52,273 nucleotides of DNA, taken from contig SCTZ01000206.1 in NCBI GenBank assembly GCA_004297765.1, positions 1 through 52,273 on the forward strand, given 5' to 3'. Source of the DNA: Chloroflexota bacterium. GTDB lineage: Bacteria; Chloroflexota; Dehalococcoidia; FW602-bin16. Numbering within the stretch: the first letter of the stretch is position 1; every line of letters begins with the position of its first letter. The translations under genes were made by a program, and so were the position numbers. Below the pieces are notes generated by a model. That model did not search any database. It was not told the origin of the DNA and saw nothing but the letters and a program-made list of their open reading frames with translations. Shown one piece after another: positions 7,887-16,576 of the stretch.

Positions 7887-9332
7887 CTACGCGGTCGGCG
7901 TCTGTCGTCCCAGGCGCGTGGCGACCATGGCGAGTCCCACGAATAGCCAGAAGAGAGCGACGGTGTGTGGAAACTCAATGTTGAAGAAGTAGTGGTCCAC
8001 CAGACCGGCCGTGAGCGCCCCGAACACGCTGGCCATGGCCCCGACCTGAATGGTCTGGAGACCCGTGGCCTTGACCTGGCCGAGTGAGCGAAAGCAATGG
8101 ATGAAGAAGATGGCCAAGGTCAGGAGAAAAGCGCCCAACCCGATCAACCCCATCTCCTCGGCCATCAGCAGGTAGATGCTGCTGGTGGCCACATACAGAT
8201 CGATGCTGGGGGCTTCGCCGAAGCCTACCCCGAACCAGGGGTACTGGCTGATCAGGCGAATGGCATCCTTATATTCGCCCAGGCGCATGGCCGCGGCTTG
8301 ATCTTGCATCCGCAGGCCAGATTCGAGATGCCCGACGACGATCTCCCCCGGCGGCGAGACATAGAGGGCGACCACGAATAGGGCCAGCACGGCCCATAAC
8401 CAGCGATAGCGGATTGTGCCCAGGAAGAGCAATGCGGCGACCGTGCCAACCAGGGCCCCGCGGCTGAACGTCAAGAGGAGTCCGACGAGCATGAATCCAG
8501 CCATCGGAATAGCGTAGCAGCGCCTTAGCAGACGATCGGATGCGAAGATCTGTCCCATCACCAGCGGCAGGCCTAGGACCAGCATGCCGCCGAGCACGTT
8601 GGGGTCCACGGCGGTGCCGGTGGCGCGTAGCGTCTGTGTTCCCGCGATGTAGCGCAAGCTGGCGCCGCCCACGTAGTAACCAAACGGACGTAGCATGCCG
8701 AGGATGCGGACTGACGTCTGGCTTGGCAGCAGGTAAAAGATCACACCGATCAGCGCGGCGGCCAGAGCGGCGAACATCGCGGCCAGAAAGACTTGCCGAA
8801 GTTGCTGCCTGGTGCGCAAGCAGTTCGTGACGCTGAAGTAGAGCAGAATGCTGTTGATGGTCTTCAAAAAGAAGCGCAACACCTCCGGGGATACGGAGTA
8901 GGCCCCGAAGAGAAACGACGTGATGGCCAGTCCGAGAAAAATCAGCACAGGCGCATCCAGCGGGGTCAAGACCAAACGTTCGCCGGGGCTGGCCAGAAGA
9001 CGCAGCAGCCAGACTGCCAAGAGGACGGTCAGTGTGGCGTCGAGGAAGGTAGGCTTGACGCCGCCGATGGGGACCGGCATCACAGCGAAAGGCAACAGAT
9101 ACGCGACGGCGATGAAGCCCAGCATGCCGATCTGTGTACTGACCAGCATCGCCAGTCCCACCAGTAGCCCCATGGCAACGCCGATGCCGGCTACCGGCGA
9201 GACCCCCGCCGTCAGGACTCCCCCGATCGAGCCGATAACCAGACACAGGACTGCGATCATGATCCTGCCGGTCCAACTGTCTGAGATAACCTCGGTCCGC
9301 ATCTGATGGAGGAAGCCGCTCTGCAAGAACAC
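7887..9332 (-). CDS. O-antigen ligase/polymerase family membrane protein
   Basis: About 481 residues with 10-12 membrane helices and a large central loop rich in Arg and Gly, followed by FSRGALVGTVAALLF and, near the C-terminus, the YPWFGVGFGEAP segment usual in the Wzy_C (O-antigen ligase/polymerase) family. Such proteins join polymer or oligosaccharide chains at the outer face of the membrane. The GTG start at 9332 is preceded by AGAGGATAC; an internal ATG at 9302 is less well placed. It forms a likely two-gene transcription unit with the CPBP protease. A possible -10 (TATGAT) lies about 35 bases upstream. The substrate cannot be told from sequence. Confidence 0.8.
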   Translation of the reverse strand: MFLQSGFLHQMRTEVISDSWTGRIMIAVLCLVIGSIGGVLTAGVSPVAGIGVAMGLLVGLAMLVSTQIGMLGFIAVAYLLPFAVMPVPIGGVKPTFLDATLTVLLAVWLLRLLASPGERLVLTPLDAPVLIFLGLAITSFLFGAYSVSPEVLRFFLKTINSILLYFSVTNCLRTRQQLRQVFLAAMFAALAAALIGVIFYLLPSQTSVRILGMLRPFGYYVGGASLRYIAGTQTLRATGTAVDPNVLGGMLVLGLPLVMGQIFASDRLLRRCYAIPMAGFMLVGLLLTFSRGALVGTVAALLFLGTIRYRWLWAVLALFVVALYVSPPGEIVVGHLESGLRMQDQAAAMRLGEYKDAIRLISQYPWFGVGFGEAPSIDLYVATSSIYLLMAEEMGLIGLGAFLLTLAIFFIHCFRSLGQVKATGLQTIQVGAMASVFGALTAGLVDHYFFNIEFPHTVALFWLFVGLAMVATRLGRQTPTA

Positions 9333-9495
9333 GTATCCTCTACTGTAGTAGGACCTATCATATCATAGGGCGGGTAGGCGTGCACCCTGGCTTCGCTGAC
9401 CCGAGAGTTGCCCCCACTCCGCCGAAAGGTGGTATCATTTCAGACAGACGAGGCCCGGGCGTCCGCGGCCGATGAGTCGACACGCGTCCATCCGA

Positions 9496-9531
9496 TCCGA
9501 CCGATCGGTCCGATCAGACCGATCGGTCGGA
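9496..9531. repeat. Perfect hairpin with 15-bp arms
   Basis: TCCGACCGATCGGTC, six bases, then its exact complement. Each arm itself contains ACCGATCGGT, so several alternative folds are possible. It lies in the divergent gap between the ligase (minus) and phosphoesterase (plus) genes, just before repeat family B. Could be an operator or part of a repeat. Confidence 0.6.
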
Positions 9532-9540
9532 TACTTAGCC

Positions 9541-9680
9541 TGTCGCCTCTTTGCGCGTTCGTAGTGGCGGACTGCCGTGTCCGCCAGGGGGTGAGGATGG
9601 GCGCGGCCCCGCCCCACCCCAGGCGGACAGAGCCGTCCGCCGCTACGGATGTCGATTGGAGTTGGCGGATGCACCACTTA
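9541..9680. repeat. Inverted-repeat element, family B (copy 1)
   Basis: The core 9561-9646 begins GTAGTGGCGGAC and ends with its near complement GTCCGCCGCTAC. It is flanked by a TTGCGCGTTC-type sequence on one side and by GTTGGCGGATGCACCA on the other. The same element, core and flanks, occurs inverted at 21903-22045. Non-coding and MITE-like. Confidence 0.75.
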
Positions 9681-9741
9681 GCCTATCGCCTGTCAGAGTA
9701 CGAGTAACGCACCGCTGGCTGGGCAGGGGGTAATCGAGCTC

Positions 9742-10479
9742 ATGCGCTGTGCCATCGTCTCAGACATTCATAGCAATCTCGCGGCCTTTCGGGCCGTGCT
9801 GGCGCACGCGGAGCAGCAGGGCGGCTACGAGACGATCTGGTGCCTCGGTGATGTGGTGGGCTATGGTCCCCGTCCCAACGAGTGCGTCGATCTGCTGCGA
9901 GGGCATCCCCACGTCTGCGTGGCGGGCAACCACGACTGGGCGGCCGTCGGCAAGCTGGATCTTGGACACTTCAACGACGATGCCGCGATCGCCGCTCTCT
10001 GGACGCGAAAAGTTCTCCGTCAGGATATTCGGCGCTACTTGCTGAGTCTGCCCATCGTGCGGGTTGAAGAGGAGTTCACGCTGGCCCACGGCAGCCCTCG
10101 TGAGCCAATCTGGGAGTACCTGACCTCGGCGACAAGGGCCGCGGCCAGTCTGGAGAGCTTCCAAACTCGGTTCTGCCTGGTCGGCCACACGCATATTCCA
10201 ATCGTCTTTCGCTGCCAGACCGTAGGTGGGTGTTGCGTGACCGATCCCCTTGAAGAGCGAACGAGCCTCATAGCAGAGCCGTCGCGGCTGATCATCAACC
10301 CGGGGAGCGTTGGCCAGCCGCGGGACGAGGACCCACGTGCCAGCTACGCTATCCTCGATACGGTCCGGCCGGAATTGCAACACTACCGGGTGGAGTACGA
10401 CATTGCGTCTGTTCAAGAGGAGATCTACGATGCGGATCTTCCCCCATTTCTAGCGGAGCGACTGAGCCATGGCTGGTAG
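9742..10479 (+). CDS. Metallophosphoesterase, calcineurin-like superfamily
   Basis: 245 residues with the complete metal-binding set of the superfamily: DIH (D8, H10), GDVVGYGP, GNHDW, and GHTHIP near the C-terminal half, followed by INPGSVGQPRD. This layout matches the YfcE/MJ0936-like single-domain phosphodiesterases that act on small phosphodiesters in the cytoplasm; the natural substrate is unknown. The ATG at 9742 follows a purine-rich stretch (GGCAGGGGGTAATCGAG). The stop codon lies inside a duplicated 19-base sequence that also surrounds the start of the next gene, so the two genes were probably almost contiguous before a repeat was inserted between them. Confidence 0.85.
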   Translation: MRCAIVSDIHSNLAAFRAVLAHAEQQGGYETIWCLGDVVGYGPRPNECVDLLRGHPHVCVAGNHDWAAVGKLDLGHFNDDAAIAALWTRKVLRQDIRRYLLSLPIVRVEEEFTLAHGSPREPIWEYLTSATRAAASLESFQTRFCLVGHTHIPIVFRCQTVGGCCVTDPLEERTSLIAEPSRLIINPGSVGQPRDEDPRASYAILDTVRPELQHYRVEYDIASVQEEIYDADLPPFLAERLSHGW

Positions 10480-10630
10480 CTCATCAATCAGTAGGGGCGC
10501 AATTCATTGCGCCCAACTGGTAGCCCATCAATCAGTAGGGGCGCAATTCATTGCGCCCAACAGCCTGTCTCGCATGAACTGCGCAATGCTTCCCATTGTC
10601 CCCGCTGGGCGCGATGAATCGCGCCCCTAC
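10473..10630. repeat. Tandem 44-bp repeat plus inverted end, family D
   Basis: Two direct 44-base units (10473-10516 and 10517-10560) differ at one position and each contains GTAGGGGCGCAATTCATTGC. The block ends at 10607-10630 with the near complement GGGCGCGATGAATCGCGCC, so the whole resembles an element with terminal inverted repeats, one end of which has been duplicated. A 19-base direct repeat (10455-10473 and 10655-10673, GGAGCGA.TGAGCCATGGC) brackets it. Confidence 0.75.
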
Positions 10631-10668
10631 GAGGAGAAGCTTCAGGCTTGTTTAGGAGCGATTGAGCC

Positions 10669-11550
10669 ATGGCCGATGAATCGGGAGCTAGAGAGTACGC
10701 GGTCGAAGAGTACGTGATCCGCAGCGAGCCGTTCTACGTTCCGGTGGCGCGAGAGGTGGAGGTCTTCCAGGCGGCGTACGAGCAAAAGCTGCCTGTCCTA
10801 CTCAAAGGACCCACGGGCTGCGGCAAAACGCGCTTCGTGGAATACATGACCTATCGTCTGCAGCGCCCGCTGCTGCGGGTGAGCCCCGAGAGTAAGACCA
10901 CATCCGGCGCAGATGGGATCCCACTGGTGACCATCGCCTGCCACGAGGACCTGACGGCCAGCGATCTGGTGGGACGCTATCTTCTGGAGGGGGAGTCTAC
11001 CCGCTGGATCGACGGTCCATTAACGCGGGCCGTGCGGGCCGGGGCAATCTGCTACCTGGACGAGATAGTCGAGGCACGCAAGGACACCACCGTGCTCATC
11101 CATCCTCTCACCGATCACCGCCGCCTGCTGCCTATCGAGAAGAGAGGCGTGGTGCTGGAGGCGACCGATGGCTTCCTGCTCGTCATCTCGTACAACCCTG
11201 GCTACCAGAGCGCACTCAAGGATCTAAAGCACAGCACGCGCCAGCGGTTCGTGGCCATCGAGTTTGGCTATCCGCCCGCCGATCTGGAGAGCAGAATAAT
11301 CATGGCGGAGTCCGGCGTCTCGGAAGCGATTGCCGCCGACCTGGCCCGTCTAGGCGAGAAGGTGCGCAACCTGAAGGGGCATGGCTTGGAGGAAGGCGTC
11401 AGCACGCGCCTGTTGATCTACGCCGGAAAGCTCATCGCCAAAGGCCTGTCGCCTCGCGAGGCCTGCGACTCCGCCGTAGTCTGGTCCATTACTGACGATT
11501 CCGATCTACAGCTGGGCCTGCGCGAGCTGGTCTGCGCGATCTTTCCATAG
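10669..11550 (+). CDS. CbbQ/NirQ/NorQ-family AAA+ ATPase
   Basis: MoxR-type AAA+ protein of 293 residues. Walker A is GPTGCGKT (47-54), Walker B is ICYLDEI, and the CbbQ C-terminal domain follows ([23 protein letters not shown]). The family remodels metalloenzymes such as RuBisCO, NO reductase or nitrite reductase, together with a VWA-domain partner (CbbO/NorD). No such partner or target enzyme gene is adjacent, which is unusual. The ATG at 10669 is preceded by TTAGGAGCG at good spacing. It could also serve gas-vesicle (GvpN) or other roles; the sequence alone does not decide. Confidence 0.85.
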   Translation: MADESGAREYAVEEYVIRSEPFYVPVAREVEVFQAAYEQKLPVLLKGPTGCGKTRFVEYMTYRLQRPLLRVSPESKTTSGADGIPLVTIACHEDLTASDLVGRYLLEGESTRWIDGPLTRAVRAGAICYLDEIVEARKDTTVLIHPLTDHRRLLPIEKRGVVLEATDGFLLVISYNPGYQSALKDLKHSTRQRFVAIEFGYPPADLESRIIMAESGVSEAIAADLARLGEKVRNLKGHGLEEGVSTRLLIYAGKLIAKGLSPREACDSAVVWSITDDSDLQLGLRELVCAIFP

Positions 11551-11892
11551 AGCGTCCCCGTCACCCAGGGTGGACGTGGGATCCCACCCACGCCCTCCGG
11601 CGGGCGACAAGCCCCTAGGAATGGGTAGATTCCGGTGTCGATGGTGAGGGAGTAGCTGACGCACCATCCCCTCGCCCTTCCCGACACACATTCCCCTCTC
11701 CCTTCGCGAAGGGAGAGGGCTAGGGTGAGGGTCCCCCGACCGCTGCCTCCTCCACGCATTCCTTGGTGGGATCTTGTCCATACGTGAGCATTGGTTCCGA
11801 TCGGTGGTCCATGACAGTCATGAGCTGAACCCTCACCCTGACCCTCTCCCTTCGCGAAGGGAGAGAAAATTATGTGGCCCCACGCCCCGTCA
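11551..11892. repeat. Intergenic stretch with two CTCTCCCTTCGCGAAGGGAGAG hairpins (family E)
   Basis: About 340 bases without a gene. It holds two copies, at about 11692-11733 and 11829-11868, of a hairpin whose centre is CTCCCTTCGCGAAGGGAG and whose flanks read CCCTCACCCT / AGGGTGAGGG. Placed between the plus-strand CbbQ gene and a minus-strand small gene, they could stop transcription from both sides. Confidence 0.65.
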
Positions 11893-12051
11893 TCACCCGC
11901 CGAGCAGACGTTGCAGCGAAGGATAGAGATCCCGCAGGAAGGCCGAGAGGATAGGCGCTAGGAGCATGAGCAGCAGCGCCATAATCACCGACCACTTCGC
12001 CGAGCTTCCACCACCGGTAAAATCGCCGTCTTCCGTCACTCGTGCTGCCAC
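11893..12051 (-). CDS. Small single-span membrane protein
   Basis: A 52-residue frame starting with GTG at 12051, chosen because GGAGGGGAGTAAA stands directly upstream. Residues 1-18 are polar and glycine-rich, about 20-40 form one membrane helix (WSVIMALLLMLLAPILSAFL), and the end is RDLYPSLQRLLGG. I do not recognise a family. The good start site and clear amphipathic end make it likely to be translated. It stands alone between two converging repeats and the anti-sigma gene. Confidence 0.5.
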   Translation of the reverse strand: MAARVTEDGDFTGGGSSAKWSVIMALLLMLLAPILSAFLRDLYPSLQRLLGG

Positions 12052-12316
12052 TTTACTCCCCTCCTGCTCCCTACCTGACCCGAATGAGACATCCAAGCGT
12101 GTTCGTTTGTGCGCTTCTGCGTACGGAGAACGCACGACATCGGACAGGCTGTGACATGCGCCATCTCAGGTTCTTGCCCTCTGGCATGGGGGCTTGAGAC
12201 CAGCCAATCCATCAGACGCTCAATGGGGAACGCATATCGCATTAACCATGCCAAGACAGTCCGGACTGGGGATGGTCAAGGGGAGTGCCATATCGCCAGC
12301 GTGGTTCCAGGAGGGA

Positions 12317-14290
12317 CTACCTTGGGCGGGGCGTCTCGCTGGCGACAGGACTCGGCGTCGCGGTCGCGTCGGTGAAGGTGTCGGGAAAACTCTGCCAATT
12401 GCCGTTGGAGTAGAGGACGTAGATCACGCGCTCGCTGGTCCAGATCATCCAGCCATTGGCGAACTCCTGCGTCGCGCCCGACAAGGAATGCTCCTCGGCC
12501 GTGGCCCAGCCAAGGGCATCACGCACGACGGACTGCTGCCGCCAGAGCTTGCCGAAGCTTCGCTGCGGAGCAAACCGTCCGCTGGGGGGCGCGCCGACAT
12601 CGGGCAACACATCGCCGTCCCGCCAGGCGTCTGGATACACTGACCACACGCCTGTGCCAATGAGAACGGCGATCTCTCTCTGATCCGACCGCCAGAGCAT
12701 GATTCCGCGCTCGAAGGTCTGTGCAGTAATCGACATGGACACTTCGACGGTTCGTGCACAGCCGAGGCGAGTCGCGACCATCGGACGATCTCGATAGACC
12801 AGTCCCAAGCCACGGACCGGTTGCACCGCGCAGGCGGATGCGGATGGCGTCGCCGTCGCGATCACAGCAGTCGATGTCGGCGTAACGCTAGGGGGCGGCG
12901 GAGCCGGAGTGGCGGTTGCGGTCGATACCATCCTGCTAGTCGGCGTGGCGGTGGCGCTCGGTGTGACTGTATCGGTCGAGGTGGCCGTGGCGCTCGGTGT
13001 GACGGTCTTAGTCGGCGTGGCCGTGGCGCTTGGTGTGACGGTGTTGGTCGACGTGGCCGTAATAGCCAGCGCCGGCGATGTCATCGGTGAAGACGTGGCG
13101 GTGATAGTGGCATCGCGGGCTGCATCGCGGTAGCTGGCCCAGTTGCCATCGAAGTAGAGAACATGGATGGCTTGATCGGCGGTTTGGATAAGCAGACCTC
13201 GCTCGAACTCCTGGACAATGGTCTGGATGGGCTGTTCGGAGTTGGTGACCGCACCGAGCGCAACGCGTACATCCAATTGCTCACGCCAGAGCTTGCCGAA
13301 GCCGCGTATGGGCTCTCCCGGTCCAGCCGTCTCCGTCTGCGCCCCATCAAGCGTATCCGGATAACTCCGCCAGGTCCCGTCGTCCAGCAGCATCATGATC
13401 TCCCGGCGATCGTCCCGTCGAAGCAAACGTCCCGCCTTGAACACTTGGATGACCATTGGGACATTAAGCTCGGCCGCACGCGCGCACCCAAGCCTGGAGC
13501 CGGCATCCGGCTGGCTGCTGGATACGACATCGAAGCCTCGCATCGGCGTGGTCTCGCAGACTGAGGGCGGTCGAGACGAGGTGGCCGTAGCGGTGACCGC
13601 CGAAACCTGAACTAGAGCCGCGTCTGTTGACGCTGTCTGCTTCGTGACCATCGCCACAGGCGAGTCCGTGCCGCCGGCCATGAAGTGCACGGATACCGGA
13701 GTCGCCGAGCTAGCTGGTCCCTGGGGTTTCAAGCTCAAAGTATAACTGACCGTCGGCTGAAGCGGCTCGGCTGGCTTGACCAGCAAGGTGTCGCCACGCC
13801 AGGCGACCGCGACCGCCACTGGCGGGTCGAGCTGGACCGAGCGCTCCACGCTGTCTCGATCGATGGGACCGGCAAAGCGCACGGCCACGACGCACTCGGC
13901 GGGGTCGTCGCATGGGTAGGCCGCGGCTATCGAGGGACCGCCGGGACCAGCGAAGGGGAATAGCACCAGGATCGCGACGATCGCCAACCCCACCATCGCC
14001 AACCCGGTCAATGCGGGCCGGGGCAGCCGCGCTTGGTCCTGTCTGGATCCTCTTCGACCGCGGGTAAGTGCCGTCGCGCGGCGATTCAGTGACGCCGGGA
14101 CTGCTGCCTCCTGGTCGCTCCGCATGACGCTGCCGAGCCACCTGTAGCTGTCCAATTGATCGCGACAGGGGTGGCATTCCGCCAGGTGCGTCTCCACGAT
14201 CGCTCGCTCTGCCTGATCAAGGGCATCATCGTAGTACGCCGAAATGAGGCTGGGATCGATCGGGTGGGACACTTGCTGTGGGTTACGCAT
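12317..14290 (-). CDS. Membrane anti-sigma factor with repeat-rich extracytoplasmic region
   Basis: 657 residues. The N-terminal zinc-finger anti-sigma motif (ETHLAECHPCRDQLD, an HxxxCxxC) is followed by a membrane helix (about 98-120), an Ig-like Big_5-type domain (..VRFAGPIDRDSVERSVQLDP..), and two pairs of repeats: a type 'RLGCAR...IMLWRSDQREI..L..G.W..YPD' and a type 'FGKLWR...VRDALG...Q.F..G..I......IYVLY..GNW'. A Thr/Ser/Pro linker of 12-residue repeats joins the two pairs. The start at 14290 overlaps the sigma gene by 8 bases, so the two are translationally coupled. It should hold the ECF sigma factor inactive at the membrane and release it on an outside signal, perhaps a cell-wall or surface ligand bound by the repeats. 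The C-terminal domain function is unknown. Confidence 0.8.
   Translation of the reverse strand: MRNPQQVSHPIDPSLISAYYDDALDQAERAIVETHLAECHPCRDQLDSYRWLGSVMRSDQEAAVPASLNRRATALTRGRRGSRQDQARLPRPALTGLAMVGLAIVAILVLFPFAGPGGPSIAAAYPCDDPAECVVAVRFAGPIDRDSVERSVQLDPPVAVAVAWRGDTLLVKPAEPLQPTVSYTLSLKPQGPASSATPVSVHFMAGGTDSPVAMVTKQTASTDAALVQVSAVTATATSSRPPSVCETTPMRGFDVVSSSQPDAGSRLGCARAAELNVPMVIQVFKAGRLLRRDDRREIMMLLDDGTWRSYPDTLDGAQTETAGPGEPIRGFGKLWREQLDVRVALGAVTNSEQPIQTIVQEFERGLLIQTADQAIHVLYFDGNWASYRDAARDATITATSSPMTSPALAITATSTNTVTPSATATPTKTVTPSATATSTDTVTPSATATPTSRMVSTATATPAPPPPSVTPTSTAVIATATPSASACAVQPVRGLGLVYRDRPMVATRLGCARTVEVSMSITAQTFERGIMLWRSDQREIAVLIGTGVWSVYPDAWRDGDVLPDVGAPPSGRFAPQRSFGKLWRQQSVVRDALGWATAEEHSLSGATQEFANGWMIWTSERVIYVLYSNGNWQSFPDTFTDATATPSPVASETPRPR
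12945..13055 (-). repeat. 36-bp coding tandem repeats (x3)
   Basis: Three in-frame units encode the 12-residue repeat (N/K/D)TVTPSATAT(P/S)T in the linker of the anti-sigma factor. Length variation by slippage is likely here. Limits are approximate. Confidence 0.7.
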
Positions 14291-14963
14291 TGGGGTCACC
14301 CACCAGCTCGGAGGTCGGGCGTCCACCAGTCGGTATCTCGCCGCCCAGTTGCAGATAGGCCGCGCGCAGACGCTCACGCGCCCTGAAGAGAGCGATCTTG
14401 GCCCCGCCGCTCGATATGCCTAGCGCGTGGCCTATTTCCTCCATGGACAAGTTCTGGTACTCGCGCATGACGAGCACGGCCCGATCGCGCGGCGCCAGGC
14501 GGGCCAATGCGGCGCGCACCCATGTGACCTGCTCACCGCGAAGGGCGTCGTCCTCGGGATCGTCGGGCGCGACCTGGCTAGGATGAAACAGGGTAGCGAA
14601 GGCGTCCCAGGGCCGCCACTGGATGAGGCGGCGTCGGCGCAGCTCGTCCAGGCAGGTGTTGGTGGCGATCCGAAAGAGCCAGGGGCGCAGCTCGGTTGTG
14701 GGTGGCCGCCGATCCCAGGCCCGCAGCGCCTTCTCGAACGCAGCCAGGGTAAGGTCCTCGGCATCCGCCTCGTTCGAGATCATGCGTCGCATGTAGCTGT
14801 AGATGGGGGTGCGATAGGCGACGTAGGCCTCGGTGAAGCCCTCGTGCTCGGCCGCCTCGCCATTGCGCTCATCTGTCTGATTGGATCTCGTCGCTGCCAT
14901 GCGCTCGACGACGAAGTGCAGCGCCAAACTGCGCTCCCCTAGCGCAGCGTCGCCTCTCACCAC
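14283..14963 (-). CDS. ECF-type RNA polymerase sigma factor
   Basis: 226 residues with sigma region 2 (AYRTPIYSYMRRMI..DAEDLTLAAFEKALRAW, then WLFRIATNTCLDELRRR) and region 4 (LPRDRAVLVM-type helix and HALGISSGGAKIALFRARERL). The GTG at 14963 is chosen because GAGAGGTGAC precedes it. It overlaps its membrane anti-sigma partner by 8 bases. The target regulon is unknown; in such pairs the sigma factor usually transcribes its own operon. Confidence 0.9.
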   Translation of the reverse strand: MVRGDAALGERSLALHFVVERMAATRSNQTDERNGEAAEHEGFTEAYVAYRTPIYSYMRRMISNEADAEDLTLAAFEKALRAWDRRPPTTELRPWLFRIATNTCLDELRRRRLIQWRPWDAFATLFHPSQVAPDDPEDDALRGEQVTWVRAALARLAPRDRAVLVMREYQNLSMEEIGHALGISSGGAKIALFRARERLRAAYLQLGGEIPTGGRPTSELVGDPNA

Positions 14964-15350
14964 GTCACCTCTCTTCTCTTGGACCGAGGATCGCCGGGCT
15001 GGTCTGGACGACAGGGCACAAACGGGGTGAGGAGACCATGCATAGCCGGTCTCCCACCTTCTCGCCGTTTTCCCAACATCCCCTGAACCGCCCCATCCTC
15101 GGCCTGTGCTACATGCATTATCCTACCAGGGAAAGGTGTCTATGTACACTCCCTACACCCCCCTGTCCCCCTTCCAATCGACGCTGTCCAGCGCTATCTG
15201 CATTCTAAACAACGAACGATGCTGCGGGCGGTTACGGGCAATGCGGGATGCGGATTTGGGATGAGAAACCGAGAGATTGGCGATGGAATCACGACGCATT
15301 ACCTGCGGCTCGAGTCTAGGCGTTCTCCGGCGCGTCACGCCATGCTGCGA
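14964..15350. other. Intergenic, upstream region of the ECF sigma gene
   Basis: About 390 bases between the minus-strand sigma gene and repeat copy A. It must hold the sigma operon promoter, but I do not see a clear -35/-10 pair. No gene recognised. Confidence 0.4.
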
Positions 15351-15476
15351 CCACCCGGGGCTGAAGCCGCCGGGCTAATCCAACGAAGCCCCCTCCTCGA
15401 AGGGGGCTGGGTGCCGTGCTCAGCCGGCTTCTAGCCGGCTTCGTTGACTCAGCCCGGCGGCTTCAGCCCTGGGTGG
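15351..15476. repeat. Fold-back palindromic repeat, family A (copy 2)
   Basis: Begins CCACCCGGGGCTGAAGCCG and ends with the near complement, giving terminal inverted repeats of about 40 bases that include CAACGAAGCC. Two internal hairpins (CCCCCTCCTCGAAGGGGG and AGCCGGCTTCTAGCCGGCT) are present. Homologous to 1-122 in the opposite orientation. Confidence 0.8.
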
Positions 15477-15621
15477 GCTGGCCGTGATACGAGGCACGCG
15501 GATAACGCAAGTCATGTGGGGTAATACTATATGCCCTGTCCCCGCGGAGCTATCCGGCCTTGCGAGGGACGGCCGCAGACGCTAAACTGTGGCACGAGTA
15601 ATAGACGAGGTGAGTCACTCT

Positions 15622-15813
15622 ATGAAGCGGGATCTGATGGAAATCCTGGCCTGCCCGGTGTGCAAGGGACAGCTGCAGCTCACTGTTCGTGAGGAGAACG
15701 CGCAGGAGATCGTCAGCGGCGATCTGTACTGTGCCAAATGCAATGAGCATTACCCCATCGAGGACACCATTCCCAACCTGCTACCCCCTCAACTGCGCGC
15801 CCAGATGAAGTAG
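15622..15813 (+). CDS. Trm112 family protein
   Basis: 63 residues beginning MKRDLMEILACPVCKG, with the two zinc-ribbon halves CPVC and CAKC followed by YPIEDTIPNLLP. This is the usual bacterial Trm112/YcaR form. Eukaryotic Trm112 activates methyltransferases; the bacterial role is less clear. The start at 15622 is chosen over an earlier in-frame ATG because GAGGTGAG precedes it and because the family begins here. Confidence 0.88.
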   Translation: MKRDLMEILACPVCKGQLQLTVREENAQEIVSGDLYCAKCNEHYPIEDTIPNLLPPQLRAQMK

Positions 15814-15883
15814 CGAAGCGATAGGTACCAGGCGTTGGGGCGGGGGAGAAGCAAGTCGGGGAAACGGTGAAAGGAAGGATCGG

Positions 15884-16522
15884 ATGATTCTGGAGACACT
15901 GACTGTGGGCGCCTTCGCTGTCAACTGCTACGTTGTGGGCGACGAGTCGACCAGGCAGGGGATGATCGTGGATCCCGGCGACGAGCCGGAGCGCATCATG
16001 GCGCTAGTGCGGAAGCTGGACTTGACCATCACGCTCATCGTGAACACGCACTGTCACGCCGACCATGTGGGCGGGTTGGCCGCGGTAAAGCGCGCGACAC
16101 AGGCTCAGTTCGCGATCCATCAGGCGGAAGTCCCGGTGCTAGAGCATGCTCCCGCCTCCGCCGTTATGCTCATCGGACAGCGGATGGAGCCACTGCCGCA
16201 GCCCGAAATCCTGCTCAAGGATGGCGACGAGCTGACCGTGGGGAATCTAACGTTCAAGGTCATGCACACGCCAGGTCACACGCCCGGTGGCATCTGCCTG
16301 CTGCACGACGATGTCTGCCTGACCGGCGATACGCTCTTCAACATGGGCATCGGCCGCTTCGATTTCCCAGGAGGAAACTACAACGCCCTCATGAAGAGTA
16401 TCACCCAGCGGCTGCTGACCTTGCCTGACAACACGGGGATCTACCCCGGCCACGGCCCACACAGCACCATAGGCACGGAGAAGAACTATAACCCCTTCTT
16501 CTCGGATTACCAGGACCAATAA
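15884..16522 (+). CDS. MBL-fold metallo-hydrolase, glyoxalase II-like
   Basis: 212 residues with the metal site THCHADHVGG (HxHxDH), a second His in MHTPGHTPGG, an Asp in LTGDTLF and a final His in YPGHGPHSTIG. This corresponds to the single-domain YcbL-type hydroxyacylglutathione-hydrolase relatives, which lack the C-terminal glutathione-binding domain. Substrate probably a small thioester; not certain. AAAGGAAGGATC precedes the ATG. It lies 70 bases after Trm112 on the same strand and may be cotranscribed. Confidence 0.85.
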   Translation: MILETLTVGAFAVNCYVVGDESTRQGMIVDPGDEPERIMALVRKLDLTITLIVNTHCHADHVGGLAAVKRATQAQFAIHQAEVPVLEHAPASAVMLIGQRMEPLPQPEILLKDGDELTVGNLTFKVMHTPGHTPGGICLLHDDVCLTGDTLFNMGIGRFDFPGGNYNALMKSITQRLLTLPDNTGIYPGHGPHSTIGTEKNYNPFFSDYQDQ

Positions 16523-16529
16523 TGGCGAA

Positions 16530-16575
16530 TGCTGAATACGGAATGCGGAATGGTCTTCCGCATTCGTATTCAGCA
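16530..16575. terminator. Bidirectional hairpin between convergent genes
   Basis: Arms of about 20 bases (TGCTGAATACGGAATGCGG and its complement with one bulge) around TGGTC. It fills the 54-base gap between the stop codons of the MBL gene (+) and uppP (-). The GAATGCGGAAT motif recurs at 47464-47500. Confidence 0.65.
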
Positions 16576-16576
16576 A

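Noticed and set aside
6802..7992. 396-codon plus-strand frame antisense to the CPBP gene
   Set aside because: Gln/Arg/Gly-rich antisense shadow without a domain or start site.
8269..9276. 335-codon frame inside the O-antigen ligase gene
   Set aside because: Arg/Gly-rich shadow in another frame.
1..15476. Family A repeats as CRISPR or tRNA-like sequences
   Set aside because: Only two dispersed, inverted copies without spacers, and no cloverleaf.
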